Part shown: positions 51,030 to 62,469 of the stretch, one piece after another
Numbering within the stretch: position 1 is the stretch's first letter
Layout: every line of letters begins with the position of its first letter
NCBI RefSeq assembly: GCF_001039355.2
Contig: NW_019774069.1
Coordinates: forward strand, 933,746-997,745
Direction of reading: 5' to 3'
DNA: 64,000 nucleotides
Origin: Lingula anatina
Lineage: Eukaryota; Brachiopoda; Lingulata; Lingulida; Lingulidae
Position numbers and translations under genes: made by a program
Notes under the pieces: generated by a model
The model's database searches: none
What the model saw: only the letters and a program-made list of their open reading frames with translations
Told to the model about the DNA's origin: nothing

Positions 51030-52709
51030 CCAATAAAACACATGGCAGTTTAAATATTTTTTCATGTTAAGTTTAACGTTTTAAAGTTCCCTGCAAGGAT
51101 ACTAGACTGACTGCAATTAAAAGACTTGGGTGTTGTAAATAAAATAGAAATGCTCTTTAGATATAATAATAAAGCATTTGACAGTTGACTGTATTTTTTG
51201 ACCTTGTAATTACTTTTTACTTTTTGCAACAGGTCCCAAAATTTTCTTTAATGATATTTGAATCAGATTGAAAGTATGTGCTAACATTTAAACTTTACAC
51301 AGTTATTCAAAGTGTAACTTATTTCTATTGTATTTTAAGCTTTAATGTCATTTTTCCTAGGTAATACAGCCCTGCATGATTGTGCTGAGTCAGGAAGTGT
51401 TGAAATTATGAAATTACTCCTCAGTCATGATGCTCGAATGGACAAAGATGCTTATGGTATGACTCCTCTCCTGGCTGCCAGTGTCACTGGGCAAACAAAG
51501 GTGGTTGAGTACTTACTTACTAGATCTGACATTGCCAGAGAAGAAAAAATAGATGCATTGGAATTGCTGGGAGCAACTTACGTGGACAAAAAACGTGACA
51601 TGCTAGGCGCCCTTCAGTACTGGAGAATGGCACTAGATGAGAGACATCGAGACCACAAAAGCATAATACCTAAACCAACAACAGACTCAGTTGTTGCAGC
51701 TTATGAGAATGCAGTTGAGGTGAAGACATATGAGGAGCTGGACGAATTGATTTCAGATCCAGATGACATGCGTATGCAAGCCCTTTTAGTCCGTGAGAGA
51801 ATTCTTGGTCCAGCTCATCCAGACACTTCCTATTATATCCGTTATCGTGGTGCCGTTTATGCTGATATGGGGAATTTTGACCGCTGTATTGTCCTATGGA
51901 TGTATGCACTAGATATGCAACAAAAAATGCTAGAACCTTTGAGCCCCATGACTCAGAGCAGTTTCCTTTCCTTTGCTGAACTTTTCTCTTTTTGGATGTC
52001 TGATGGAAGAGGTCGTCCAGCTCATCCTGTAGAGTTCAATGACATCATGTCAGTGTTTGAAAAAGGTGTAGCAGAGATAGAACATGGAATGGCTTACCTG
52101 GCTAAGCTGACTCCTGAGGAGAAAGCCCGAATGTTGCCTTCTGAAAAGGATGGTTCTCACTTTAATCGTACCCTGACAATAATGATGCATCTGGTGTGCC
52201 TTATGTCACGCATGAAGAAAAAACTTTCTCCAGAGCAGGAATTTTCATTCAAAAAATCTATCTACAAGCTGGTACAACTGAAACCTAGAGGTCAGAAGGG
52301 TCAGACTCCATTGCATCTTGCATGTTCTAAAGACACAACTACAGTTGGGCGATACCCAGTCTGCTCTTTTCCCTCTGCAGAAGTGGCCAACCTGCTAATG
52401 GAGGTTGGGGCATCATTGGAAGATGTTGATGTTGAAGGCAACACAGCACTGCACATAGCAGCTGCCAACAAACCGTGCAAGCTAGATGTGATGCGTGTAT
52501 TGCTGAACCATGGTGCTCACTTAGACATGTGTAATGCTTCTGGGCGTACACCTATGCAGCTCATGAAGAATGCCACTATTGGAGACGTGTGTTCACCACT
52601 GGAATATATCTCCTTACAGTGTCTGGCTGCCAAAGTGATCAGAACTCAAAAGTTGCCATACAAAGGACATGTACCAGCAAAATTAGAGGACTTTGTTGAA
52701 AAGCACTGA
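50435..52709 (+). CDS. FEM1: FEM1A/C-type CUL2 substrate receptor (fem-1 homologue)
   Basis: FEM1 proteins are substrate receptors of CUL2-RBX1 ubiquitin ligases that recognise C-terminal degrons, notably C-terminal arginine. Exon 1 is 50435-50978 and exon 2 is 51361-52709; the Gly codon spans the junction (SVK-G-NTALHDCAESG), giving 630 residues (human FEM1C 617). N-terminal ankyrin repeats include NGATPLIAASRNGHSEVVEY, FDGETIEGAPPLWCAAAAGH and NSTPLRAACFDGHFEIVKYL. A TPR-like middle follows (ALELLGATYVDKKRDMLGAL, RERILGPAHPDTSYYIRYRG), then two C-terminal ankyrins and the VHL-box-like end LQCLAAKVI. It is closer to FEM1A/C than FEM1B: it keeps NTALHDCAESGS and the KGHVPAKLEDFV ending. The intron opens with (CT)n. 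Confidence 0.95.
50985..51026. repeat. (CT)n microsatellite at FEM1 intron 5' end
   Basis: About 20 CT units begin 6 bases after the GT donor of FEM1 exon 1. A candidate polymorphic tract close to a splice site. Confidence 0.95.
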
Positions 52710-54457
52710 TGTATTGACATAATGTACTTAACTTAAATCCTGCTTATGTAACATTTTTGCTGCTAAGATTGACCTGATAATACTTATTTTATTCCTCTAA
52801 CTTTTCAGCCATAAGGTAACTTTTGTTGTAACAAAATGACTGTTGATTCTTGAAGTGTGCATGTTTTTTTTTTCCATGCAATGATGTGCTCACATCATAT
52901 CTTAACAGGTTTTAATTTGTGCTCTCCTGTCTGTCAGCATACTGTTAACTTTTTACATGTAGAGAGACACTGAGTTGTATTTTTCATAAAGAGAACTTGC
53001 GTATGTTTCTAATGTGTGATGCAGATTTTTCATTTGTATGCAGAACAACCTAGAGCAGTCTTGACATGACAAGGGTAGCCTATCATGTCAATGTTCTTGT
53101 CCATACGGTACCCATGATGCATTAGTTGAACAGAATGCACTTTGTAAATGTGAAATCAGATGCTGAAACAGAGTTATTTTTCACACTTGCCAATGTAAAA
53201 TCCGTGTAGTTTCACACATTGCCTAGTTTTGTGCCTTTCCAAAGACACCTTGAATGCTGAATTTGTTTTTGATTAGTTGCCATACAGTTAAAGGAAAAGT
53301 TACTTTAAATTGTTTTCTCTTTCAGATACACTTATAACAAAATGATTACCTTACCTTATCACGCTTGTCTCTGAAACTTTACATATTTTATTTTGAAGAA
53401 AAGTGTGCAATATTGTTCCATTTTGTGTAGCTTATAGTAGTTCTAACACATTATTGGTTATCAAGTTTATAGTGTGAAACGGAATGTGAACCTTGCAATT
53501 TTGGTATGTTAACTCTATTTTGAAGGCTTTGAATAGGGCTAAACATTATAACAATGATAAATTATATCACAAGGTGCAAATTATATAGTACAAGGAGTAA
53601 AATTTAAACTGAAATACATTGATGTTTTCAAAATATTTAAACATTTTAGTATTCTTATTTGATTTGATTTGGTCAACACCATCCCTTCTCCCAAAATCTC
53701 TCTGGTTGATATTTAATTGCATTCGATGCCACATATCTGGTTTTCATAAACATATCAAATGAAAGAAAGTGACAAATTGTATACGCGTATAATACGTGCA
53801 ACTCTTACACGGGGATAGAAGATCTACTGTAGTATCACGTGACAACCACCTCCCTGTGACCAAAATTTTAAGTTTGAAATACTGACAGAGGAATTAAGAA
53901 TGTTCCCAAAGGAAACTTCACAAACACTCGGTAGTAATGCTGCATTACACGCAAAAGATAATACAGCTATCTGCTGGTTTAGATTGCATTAATGTCGAGC
54001 AGCGTGATAGTGATAAACCCCAGCAAACGGCATCGAAAGAGTAATGGAAAAAAAATAAAGTAAATATTAAAGTTATTGAACCAGTAAAACGTTAGTATTT
54101 TCTAATCAAATCATTTTTCTTGAAGTCTGTCGGCAGTTGCATATGGCGAAAGTCAGCTCAAATTAGAGCTTTAATGAAACTCACTTCTGTTTTTAACATC
54201 TACTCAGTATGTCATTTTCAAAGGTACTGGATGGTTACATAGAGCGTTTGATGGATAAAGGTCTCCCCTATCAGTTTGGGGTACAGAATTATCAAAATCC
54301 TGTTCTGCAACTGATACTAGTTTATACCACATTACATCAGTATACAAACGTTTAAGTCCCATTGTTCGTAACGCCATATGACAGTAGGCAATGTTATCTA
54401 GTGGTCCACATACTGTCAGTTCAATTCCAGTTTTAGCAGGTAGGCTATTTGTGCAGA
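52710..54457 (+). other. FEM1 3' UTR and FEM1-MYORG intergenic region
   Basis: Mostly AT-rich; the first part is presumably FEM1 3' UTR. The stretch from about 54100 should contain the promoter and 5' UTR of the glycosidase gene. No other gene is seen. It is repeated at 60346-62469 with small indels and a MITE. Confidence 0.65.
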
Positions 54458-57210
54458 ATGGAGGATAAAAATGTGCTTTTTCTTGATACCATCCCACAGA
54501 AAGCCGAGGTAAGGGAATATCCTTAGAATAAAGCAGGGATCATTAAGACATTGCGTATAGTGTTCGGAATAGCTTATTAAATAATTATACTTAAAACATA
54601 AATGTCTTTTACCCTCTCTCAAAATATTTTATATACGGGCACTGAATATTCTGTATATTTTCTGATCGCTGTGTTTGCTGTCGCCGCCCAACACTTGTGT
54701 CTATAAGTGAAAAAAACTGTTTTTCATTTTATTTAAGATATACTAAACGGCTTGTGTGGTAAATTGCAGGTACCTTTCGAAGATCAGCATGATCGGATTA
54801 TTTTAACGAAAGTAATTGCATTCTTAAAAATATATTTTGGTGACATTCTCTCCATAAGTGCTAAACTATATTAATGTTTTGCTAAGATAGTGAGAGAACC
54901 CATACGTGTTGATAATACGGTCAGTCAGACTTGATTTCTTTCCAATTGTACCATTTTATTTTCATAGCTTTTGTATAAGTACTTATCATGTTGAGGCTTT
55001 AATCACATACATTTGTGTCTTTAAAAACATAATTAAGTATATGTTATAACAATTATTTATCAAATGTAGCTATATAAACAGCTTTTTTATTTCAATATTT
55101 ACAGTTGTCTTTCGGAAAAAGTCCAGATCATCGGTATCTTCCACAGCCCAATAGACCTTTGACCTTTGTAGTCATGCTTTCAATGAGTGCAGTCGTTGTT
55201 GGTTCACTACTGTTATCTATGACGGTAATGTTCAATGTTTTTCTGCTGGCCCCAAGCCAAAACGAACAATTATTGACGAACCTCGCATGTGCAAAGCACA
55301 TTCAATATAATGCTGGAGCTGTGTCGTATCTACCGCAATCCCAGGTTATGAATTTGCACGCAAGAAAGACTAGTTACGACTTCGAGCCTTGGGTCATTTT
55401 GTCGGGCTGCGTCGGTATCAGTTTGGCAAATGGCACTGCGCCTATTTCTCAGTGCAGTAGAAGCAGAGAAAAGAGAACATGTTTAGAGTGGAAAAATAAA
55501 GCAAGGCTTGTAATGGAAGAAACTGTTTCGACTAAGGAAGTGCGTTGCACTTCAGTTTCGTGGGAGGCCTTGACATATGACATTAATGATTTTACTGATT
55601 GTTTCAATATGTCTGGGGCACATTGGTATGGATTTGGACAAGTCTTCGACCAAAAGTGGCCCATAGAAAATTGGTCAATGAACTTCGCTCCATTCGTTAC
55701 CCATGATAGTATAAGTGCGAAGACTGCATATGGAAGCGTGGCTGAGCGGTTGGTGTTTGGTTCTCGAGGCGTTGGGATCTATGTACCTGAAGACGTCCCG
55801 TTATTTGTCAGTGTCAATGCAAGTGGTGACCATAAGATCTGTTTGATGGGTCGATTCAAAAACTCTCCCTATATAAATAATGATGACTTGCCACCTTTTC
55901 TTAAATATAACATTTGCTCTTCGGACAACGCTCTGCAAATGCGCAATTTTGCCGCGAAGAACTTTTTCAGTCTACCACCTCCAAATAAGATACCAGATGA
56001 ACGAATGTTTACATCGCCGATATGGTCAACGTGGGCATTATATAAAAAAACGATCAATCAATCAACTGTGATTGATTTCGCACACGCTATTTTGAAATAT
56101 AATTTCAGTAATTCCCAGATAGAGATCGATGATAACTGGACACCGCATTACGGAGACATGACATTTGAGCCAAGAAAATTTCCTGATCCGAAAGGAATGG
56201 TTCAACAGCTACACAACAAGGGCTTCCGTGTAACAGTTTGGGTTCATCCATTTGCTAGCTTGTTATCCCAGTCTTATCAGGAGGGTAAGGCAAACGGTTA
56301 CTTTGTCAAAACCAAACGTGGAACACCAAAGCCAACATTCTGGTGGGACGGTATTGGCGCTATATTAGATGCTACAAACATGAACGCCCAAAATTGGTTT
56401 CTAGCCAAACTTCAAAGACTGAAAAACATTTACGGTATTAACTCGTTCAAATTCGATGCCGGGGAATCTGGATGGCTACCCCCTTCTCCATTTTACATGG
56501 CATCCCCCGGTATTAACCCGAGTCTGTACTCAACTATGTATGTTAAAATGGCATACGACGCCGATTCAGACGTACGGCATCAAGAGGTTCGCGTTGGTTG
56601 GAGGACACAGGATACCCCAATATTCACTCGTATGTTAGACAAAGATTCTGTCTGGGGGTATAATAACGGGCTTAAAACGCTCATCCCAGACGCACTTACC
56701 TTTGGCATCTTAGGTTATCCGTTTATTCTCCCAGATATGATAGGGGGTAATGCCTACGCGTCAACTTACCCAGACCGTGAACTATTCATACGGTGGTTAG
56801 AGGCAAACGTTTTTCTCCCCTCTCTACAATTTTCAATTCCGCCTTGGGCATATGATGGCGAGATAATCAACATTTCAAAGAAAATGGTTGACCTTCATAA
56901 AAAATTCGCACCCACTATTATTTCTCTTGCCAAGCAGTTTTCTGAATCAGGCGCGCCAATAATCCGACCACTCTGGTGGATAAATGCGACGGACGATATA
57001 TCTCTAACAATTGATTCTGAATTTTTACTTGGCGATGATCTGTTAGTAGCCCCAGTGCTTGAACAGGGGGCTAGGGCTCGTGATGTATATTTAGTGCCCC
57101 CATATAAATGGAGAGATGAGCGAACGGGAAGTGTCGTTAACTGCGGTTGGCACTTAAACTACAAGGCGGACCTCGATGAATTGCCTTATTTTACAAGAAT
57201 TATAAAGTAA
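54458..57210 (+). CDS. MYORG-like family GH31 glycosidase, type II membrane protein
   Basis: Myogenesis-regulating glycosidase (MYORG/KIAA1161) is an ER/nuclear-envelope GH31 alpha-galactosidase. Exon 1 (54458-54508) encodes MEDKNVLFLDTIPQKAE and ends at GTAAGG; exon 2 (55105-57210) begins LSFGKSPDHRY after a TTTACAG acceptor. The sum is 718 residues (human MYORG 714). A hydrophobic segment at residues 36-65 (LTFVVMLSMSAVVVGSLLLS) follows a short cytosolic tail: type II anchor. The GH31 barrel shows EPIWSTWA-like SPIWSTWALYK, FKFDAGE (nucleophile Asp, residue 468), LDKDSVWGY (acid/base Asp, residue 529 by alignment with human), ILPDMIGGN and IRPLWWI. All catalytic positions are present. Lies 1.7 kb downstream of FEM1 on the same strand. 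Substrate is inferred from the family only. Confidence 0.92.
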
Positions 57211-57850
57211 ACGAGTTATAAAATAATCGAACTGTAAAATGTAAGACTTCAGTCTCTTTGAAATATTCAAATATGATATGAATGATTATTTTCAGTATAA
57301 AATTGCTGTTTACACAGTTAAAGCATAATGCTCACTTAAGATCCAAAGGTGAATAGTTGTGAAAAATGTATTGTTTAAAATTGCAACAGATGTAGTCTAA
57401 GTTATATCAAATATGAAATGAGAAATTAGATAAAGCTTTACATCACAGTAAAATAGGTACCTATTGAAAAAGTTGTGACAGTCGCTTATACATATATATA
57501 TATTGCTTATTTAGTCGTTTAAGTGGCATTTTTATTGTACTTTTCAGAATGAATGTCTGAAAAATGAATGTTTGAAAGTTTTTTGTTTGAAATCAACTGA
57601 AGTTTTTTTCGAATGTGACATTTGTGATGTTAAAATGTTATATACAGATAAATAAATTGTATTTGTTTTGTTTTCTCGTTATCAAAACCTTAACAATCTT
57701 TCTACTAAGGTGTAATTCTTTCTCCTACTTAAAGAACTAAAATGATGTTATTATCTTCTGAAGCTGTGTTAGGTTCTTAATGCATTTTGTAATTTCGTTT
57801 TTTTATGTTTTTTTGAGATTACCCTTGTACCCTTGTAGATATTAGAATCT
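57211..57850. other. 3' UTR and flank of MYORG-like gene
   Basis: AT-rich, contains the candidate AATAAA at 57651. No other feature seen. Confidence 0.5.
57651..57656 (+). terminator. Candidate polyadenylation signal of MYORG-like gene
   Basis: AATAAA about 440 bases after the stop codon, followed by a T/GT-rich stretch. Confidence 0.45.
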
Positions 57851-57852
57851 AA

Positions 57853-58370
57853 GGCTGCATTCACATCGAGAAGAGCCGAGGCTCAACAAAGCCGGCCGAG
57901 ACCTAAATATGGCGGACGTACATGAAAGGAAAACCGCCTAATCTTTTTATAGTCTCTCCGCCTCTCACACGCCTCCCCACGCGTCGTCCCTGCTTGGGTA
58001 CAGTCATTAAATCTCGGCTTTATTCGCCCGGAAGCCACCTGAGAAATATTAAGTGCGCATGCTCATCAATTAAACTCGAGGTGAAGAAAGCATGGCGGCT
58101 GGATGCGATCGAAGGAAAAAAGCTCTTCTGTTCTGTTATCTTTCAAAACAGAGACGAAAAAGGAATGAATTGGCCTGTAGAGCATCAATGAATCTGCTAT
58201 CTACGGAGATGATGTAAGCTGACCCTTGACCAATAAGCATGCGCACTTAATTTTTGGGGAGGCGTGTGAGAGGCAGAGAGACTATTAAAAGATTAGGCGG
58301 TTTTCCTTTCATGTACGTCCGCCATATTTAGGTCTCGGCTTTGTTGAGCCTCGGCTGTTCTCGATGTCAG
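57853..58370. mobile_element. Large fold-back element with GC-rich core
   Basis: The left arm 57864-57977 (CATCGAGAAGAGCCGAGGC, ATATGGCGGACGTACATGAA, AGGCGTGTGAGAGG complement) is repeated inverted at 58256-58368 with few differences. An inner pair TTAAGTGCGCATGCT (near 58049) and its complement (near 58236) extends the pairing. The core holds a 41-codon open frame (58092-58217). The left edge reads AAGGCTGCATTCACATCGAG; the right edge runs into the N at 58371. Probably a DNA-transposon derivative; class not fixed. Confidence 0.75.
58092..58217 (+). CDS. Short open frame inside fold-back element
   Basis: ATG to TAA, 41 residues, very basic (CDRRKKALLFCYLSKQRRKR then NELACRASMNL). It could be the start of a transposase whose rest is deleted; I do not recognise the family. 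It sits centrally between the inverted arms. Confidence 0.35.
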   Translation: MAAGCDRRKKALLFCYLSKQRRKRNELACRASMNLLSTEMM

Positions 58371-58371
58371 N
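58371..58371. other. Single-N assembly gap
   Basis: Lies at the end of the fold-back element; 417 bases later the second copy of the FEM1/MYORG block begins (58788 equals 51151). Confidence 0.9.
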
Positions 58372-58787
58372 GGTACTATTAATAACTACAGTGAAGTTAT
58401 TTATAGCAACTAATCAATATTCAGTAGTTTGAGCTAGGTGTGATTTTTTTTCAACTGAGAGGCATATCATACTATCTAGAAACGTCAAATTAGAGGCAGG
58501 AACAAAGAAGACTGGCGACTCATATTTTTGAAATCTTACTGAGTGTTAATATAGGTTCAAAATTACAGCTAGTGCTTATTAAAATTTCAACTTTTTTACT
58601 AGCCCGGTGCCACTTTAGGTGGGCAATTGCCTCCGGCTAGTGCTTAACGTCGCAGACTGTGGGTTTGGCAACGATGTTTGGCACTTTTCAGCGGTCGCCA
58701 AAACGGACCAGTACCCCTGACAGGTAGTCGCCCGGGACGTTTCTAAGTCGCATTGGCGAGTGGGCGACCGTCTGTTTCGACCCCTGT
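58372..58787. repeat. Unique flank and probable mobile insertion upstream of copy 2 FEM1
   Basis: Not present in the FEM1 intron of copy 1. From about 58600 it is GC-rich, with CCCGGTGCCACTTTAGGTGG, GGGCAATTGCC and GGTAGTCGCCCGGGACG; it stops abruptly at TGCTCTTTAG where homology with 51151 starts. Looks like the end of a transposon in the intron of the second haplotype. Confidence 0.45.
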
Positions 58788-58996
58788 GCTCTTTAGATAC
58801 AATAATAAAGCATTTGACAGTTGACTGTATTTTTTGACCTTGTAATTACTTTTTACTTTTTGTAACAGGTCCCAAAATTTTCTTTAATGATATTTGAATC
58901 AGATTGAAAGTATGTGCTAACATTTAAACTTTACACAATTATTCAAAGTGTAACTTATTTCTATTGTATTTTAAGCTTTAATGTCATTTTTCCTAG

Positions 58997-60345
58997 GTAA
59001 TACAGCCCTGCATGATTGTGCTGAGTCAGGAAGTGTTGAAATTATGAAATTACTCCTCAGTCATGATGCTCGAATGGACAAAGATGCTTATGGTATGACT
59101 CCTCTCCTGGCTGCCAGTGTCACTGGGCAAACAAAGGTGGTTGAGTACTTACTTACTAGATCTGACATTGCCAGAGAAGAAAAAATAGATGCATTGGAAT
59201 TGCTGGGAGCAACTTACGTGGACAAAAAACGTGACATGCTAGGCGCCCTTCAGTACTGGAGAATGGCACTGGATGAGAGACATCGAGACCACAAAAGCAT
59301 AATACCTAAACCAACAACAGACTCAGTTGTTGCAGCTTATGAGAATGCAGTTGAGGTGAAGACATATGAGGAGCTGGACGAATTGATTTCAGATCCGGAT
59401 GACATGCGTATGCAAGCCCTTTTAGTCCGTGAGAGAATTCTTGGTCCAGCTCATCCAGACACTTCCTATTATATCCGTTATCGTGGTGCCGTTTATGCTG
59501 ATATGGGGAATTTTGACCGCTGTATTGTCCTATGGATGTATGCACTAGATATGCAACAAAAAATGCTAGAACCTTTGAGCCCCATGACTCAGAGCAGTTT
59601 CCTTTCCTTTGCTGAACTTTTCTCTTTTTGGATGTCTGATGGAAGAGGTCGTCCAGCTCATCCTGTAGAGTTCAATGACATCATGTCAGTGTTTGAAAAA
59701 GGTGTAGCAGAGATAGAACATGGAATGGCTTACTTGGCTAAGCTGACTCCTGAGGAGAAAGCCCGAATGTTGCCTTCTGAAAAGGATGGTTCTCACTTTA
59801 ACCGTACCCTGACAATAATGATGCATCTGGTGTGCCTTATGTCACGCATGAAGAAAAAACTTTCTCCAGAGCAGGAATTTTCATTCAAAAAATCCATCTA
59901 CAAGCTGGTACAACTGAAACCTAGAGGTCAGAAGGGCCAGACTCCATTGCATCTTGCATGTTCTAAAGACACAACTACAGTTGGGCGATACCCTGTCTGC
60001 TCTTTTCCCTCTGCAGAAGTGGCCAACCTGCTAATGGAGGTTGGGGCGTCATTGGAAGATGTTGATGTTGAAGGCAACACAGCACTGCACATAGCAGCTG
60101 CCAACAAACCGTGCAAGCTAGATGTGATGCGTGTATTGCTGAACCATGGTGCTCACTTAGACATGTGTAATGCTTCTGGGCGTACACCTATGCAGCTCAT
60201 GAAGAATGCCACTATTGGAGACGTGTGTTCACCACTGGAATATATCTCCTTACAGTGTCTGGCTGCCAAAGTGATCAGAACTCAAAAGTTGCCATACAAA
60301 GGACATGTACCAGCAAAATTAGAGGACTTTGTTGAAAAGCACTGA
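58997..60345 (+). CDS. FEM1: FEM1 exon 2, second copy
   Basis: Identical in protein to 51361-52709. I count eight nucleotide changes (for example CTAGAT to CTGGAT, CCAGAT to CCGGAT, AATCGT to AACCGT, GGGGCATCA to GGGGCGTCA), all silent. The intron acceptor TTTCCTAG is conserved. Exon 1 is absent, because the homology starts inside the intron just after a gap. Most likely the other allele; otherwise a partial tandem duplicate. Confidence 0.9.
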
Positions 60346-62469
60346 TGTATTGACATAATGTACTTAACTTAAATCCTGCTTATGTAACATTTTTGCTGCT
60401 AAGATTGACCTGATAATACTTATTTTATTCCTCTAACTTTTCAGCCATAAGGTAACTTTTGTTGTAACAAAATGACTGTTGATTCTTGAAGTGTGCATGT
60501 TTTTTTTCCATGCAATGATGTGCTCACATCATATCTTAACAGGTTTTAATTTGTGCTCTCCTGTCTGTCAGCATACTGTTAACTTTTTACATGTAGAGAG
60601 ACACTGAGTTGTATTTTTCATAAAGAGAACTTGCGTATGTTTCTAATGTGTAATGCAGATTTTTCATTTGTATGCAGAACAACCTAGAGCAGTCTTGACA
60701 TGACAAGGGTAGCCAATCATGTCAATGTACTTGTCCATACGGTACCCATGATGCATTAGTTGAACAGAATGCACTTTGTAAATGTGAAATCAGATGCTGA
60801 AACAGAGTTATTTTTCACACTTGCCAATGTAAAATCCGTGTAGTTTCACACATTGCCTAGTTTTGTGCCTTTCCAAAGACTCCTTGAATGCTGATTTTTT
60901 TTTTTTTTTTGATTAGTTGCCATACAGTTAAAGGAAAAGTTACTTTAAATTGTTTTCTCTTTCAGATACACTTATAACAAAATGATTACCTTACCTTATC
61001 ACGCTTGTCTCTGAAACTTTACATATTTTATATTTGAAGAAAAGTGTGCAATATTGTTCCATTTTGTGTAGCTTATAGTAGTTCTAACACATTCTTGGTT
61101 ATCAAGTTTATAGTGTGAAACGGAATGTGAACCTTGCAATTTTGGTATGTTAACTCTATTTTGAAGGCTTTGAATAAGGCTAAACATTATAACAATGATA
61201 GTGGATGAGACTAAGCATACTGTGATTAATGCAAATTATATCACAAGGTGCAAATTATATTGTACAAGGAGTAAAATTTAAACTGAAATACATTGATGTT
61301 TTCAAAATATTTAAACATTTTAGTATTCTTATTTGATTTGATTTGGTCAACACCATCCCTTCTCCCAAAATCTCTCTGGTTGATATTTAATTTCATTCGA
61401 TGCCACAAATCTGGCTTTCATAAATATATCAAATGAAAGAAAGTGACAAATTGTATACGCGTATAATACGTGCAATTCCTACACGTGGATAGAAGATCTA
61501 CTGTAGTATCATGTGACAACCACCTCCCTGTGACCAAAATTTTAAGTTTGAAATACTGACAGAGGAATTAAGAATGTTCCCAAAGGAAACTTCACAAACA
61601 CTCGGTAGTAATGCTGCATTACACGCAAAAGATAATACAGCTATCTGCTGGTTTAGATTGCATTAATGTCGAGCAGCGTGATAGTGATAAACCCTAGCAA
61701 ACGGCATCGAAAGAGTAATGGAAAAAAATAAAGTAAATATTAAAGTTATTGAACCAGTGAAACGTTAGTTTTTTCTAATCAAATCATTTTTCTTGAAGTC
61801 TGTCGGCAGTTGCATATGGCGAAAGTCAGCTCGAGTTAGTTTTAATGAAACTCACTTCTGTTTTTAACATCTACTCAGTATGTCATTTTCAAAGGTACTG
61901 GATGGTTACATAGAGCGTTTGATGGATAAAGGTCTCCCCTATCAGTTTGGGGTACAAAATTATCAAAATCCTGTTCTGCCACTGATAATAGTTTGTACCA
62001 CATTACATCAGTATGCAAACGTTTAAAGGGATAATAACTCTTCGTATGAGATATATATTTTACAATAAAAACATTGTGAATAACTCATAGAAATATAATA
62101 TATTCTGTTTTACCACAAAAACGGCAGTGATAGCTATTATTCTGATATCTGAGCTTGTCTTTAGACCACGTGACCTCCATTGATGGCTATACTCTGTTAA
62201 AATCTCTTAAGAGATTTTAACAAAAAACCAAACTTTTTAGAAAAAAACCAAGGACTAACTTTGAATGTAAAAAGGAATTCATTAACCATTGGTAAGTATG
62301 GGAAAATTGTTGTTTACTCCAGGAAAATTCATTTTTTGGCCGAAACGAAGAGTTATTATCCCTTTAAGTCCCATTGTTCGTAACGCCATATGACAGTAGG
62401 CAATGTGATCTAGTGGTCCACAGACTGTCAGTTCAATTCCAGTTTTAGCAGGTAGGCTATTTGTGCAGA
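60346..62469 (+). other. Second copy of FEM1-MYORG intergenic region
   Basis: Near copy of 52710-54457. Differences are the 337-bp MITE at 62027-62363, about 34 extra bases near 61200 (AGTGGATGAGACTAAGCATA...), and scattered substitutions and homopolymer changes. Confidence 0.8.
62027..62363. mobile_element. TTAA/TA-targeting MITE, family B, short copy (337 bp)
   Basis: Terminal inverted repeats AGGGATAATAACTCTTCG and CGAAGAGTTATTATCCCT, flanked by TTAA at 62023-62026 and 62364-62367. The allelic empty site near 54349-54356 reads CGTTTAAGTCCC. TTAA suggests a piggyBac-like target and TA a mariner-like one; the sequence alone allows both. The interior has the same 26-bp palindrome (62196-62221) as the 45.5-kb copy. 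Confidence 0.92.

Noticed and set aside
51345-51360. ATG at 51345 as start of a separate 454-residue ankyrin gene
   Set aside because: Those codons are intronic, ending in a TTTCCTAG acceptor; the frame joins FEM1 exon 1 at 50978.
54204-54497. 97-codon minus-strand open frame, also in copy 2
   Set aside because: It overlaps the glycosidase first exon on the opposite strand and is broken by the MITE in copy 2; no coding features.
55105-55107. TTG as start of the glycosidase
   Set aside because: A splice acceptor (TTTACAG) immediately precedes it, and an ATG exon at 54458-54508 joins in frame in both copies.
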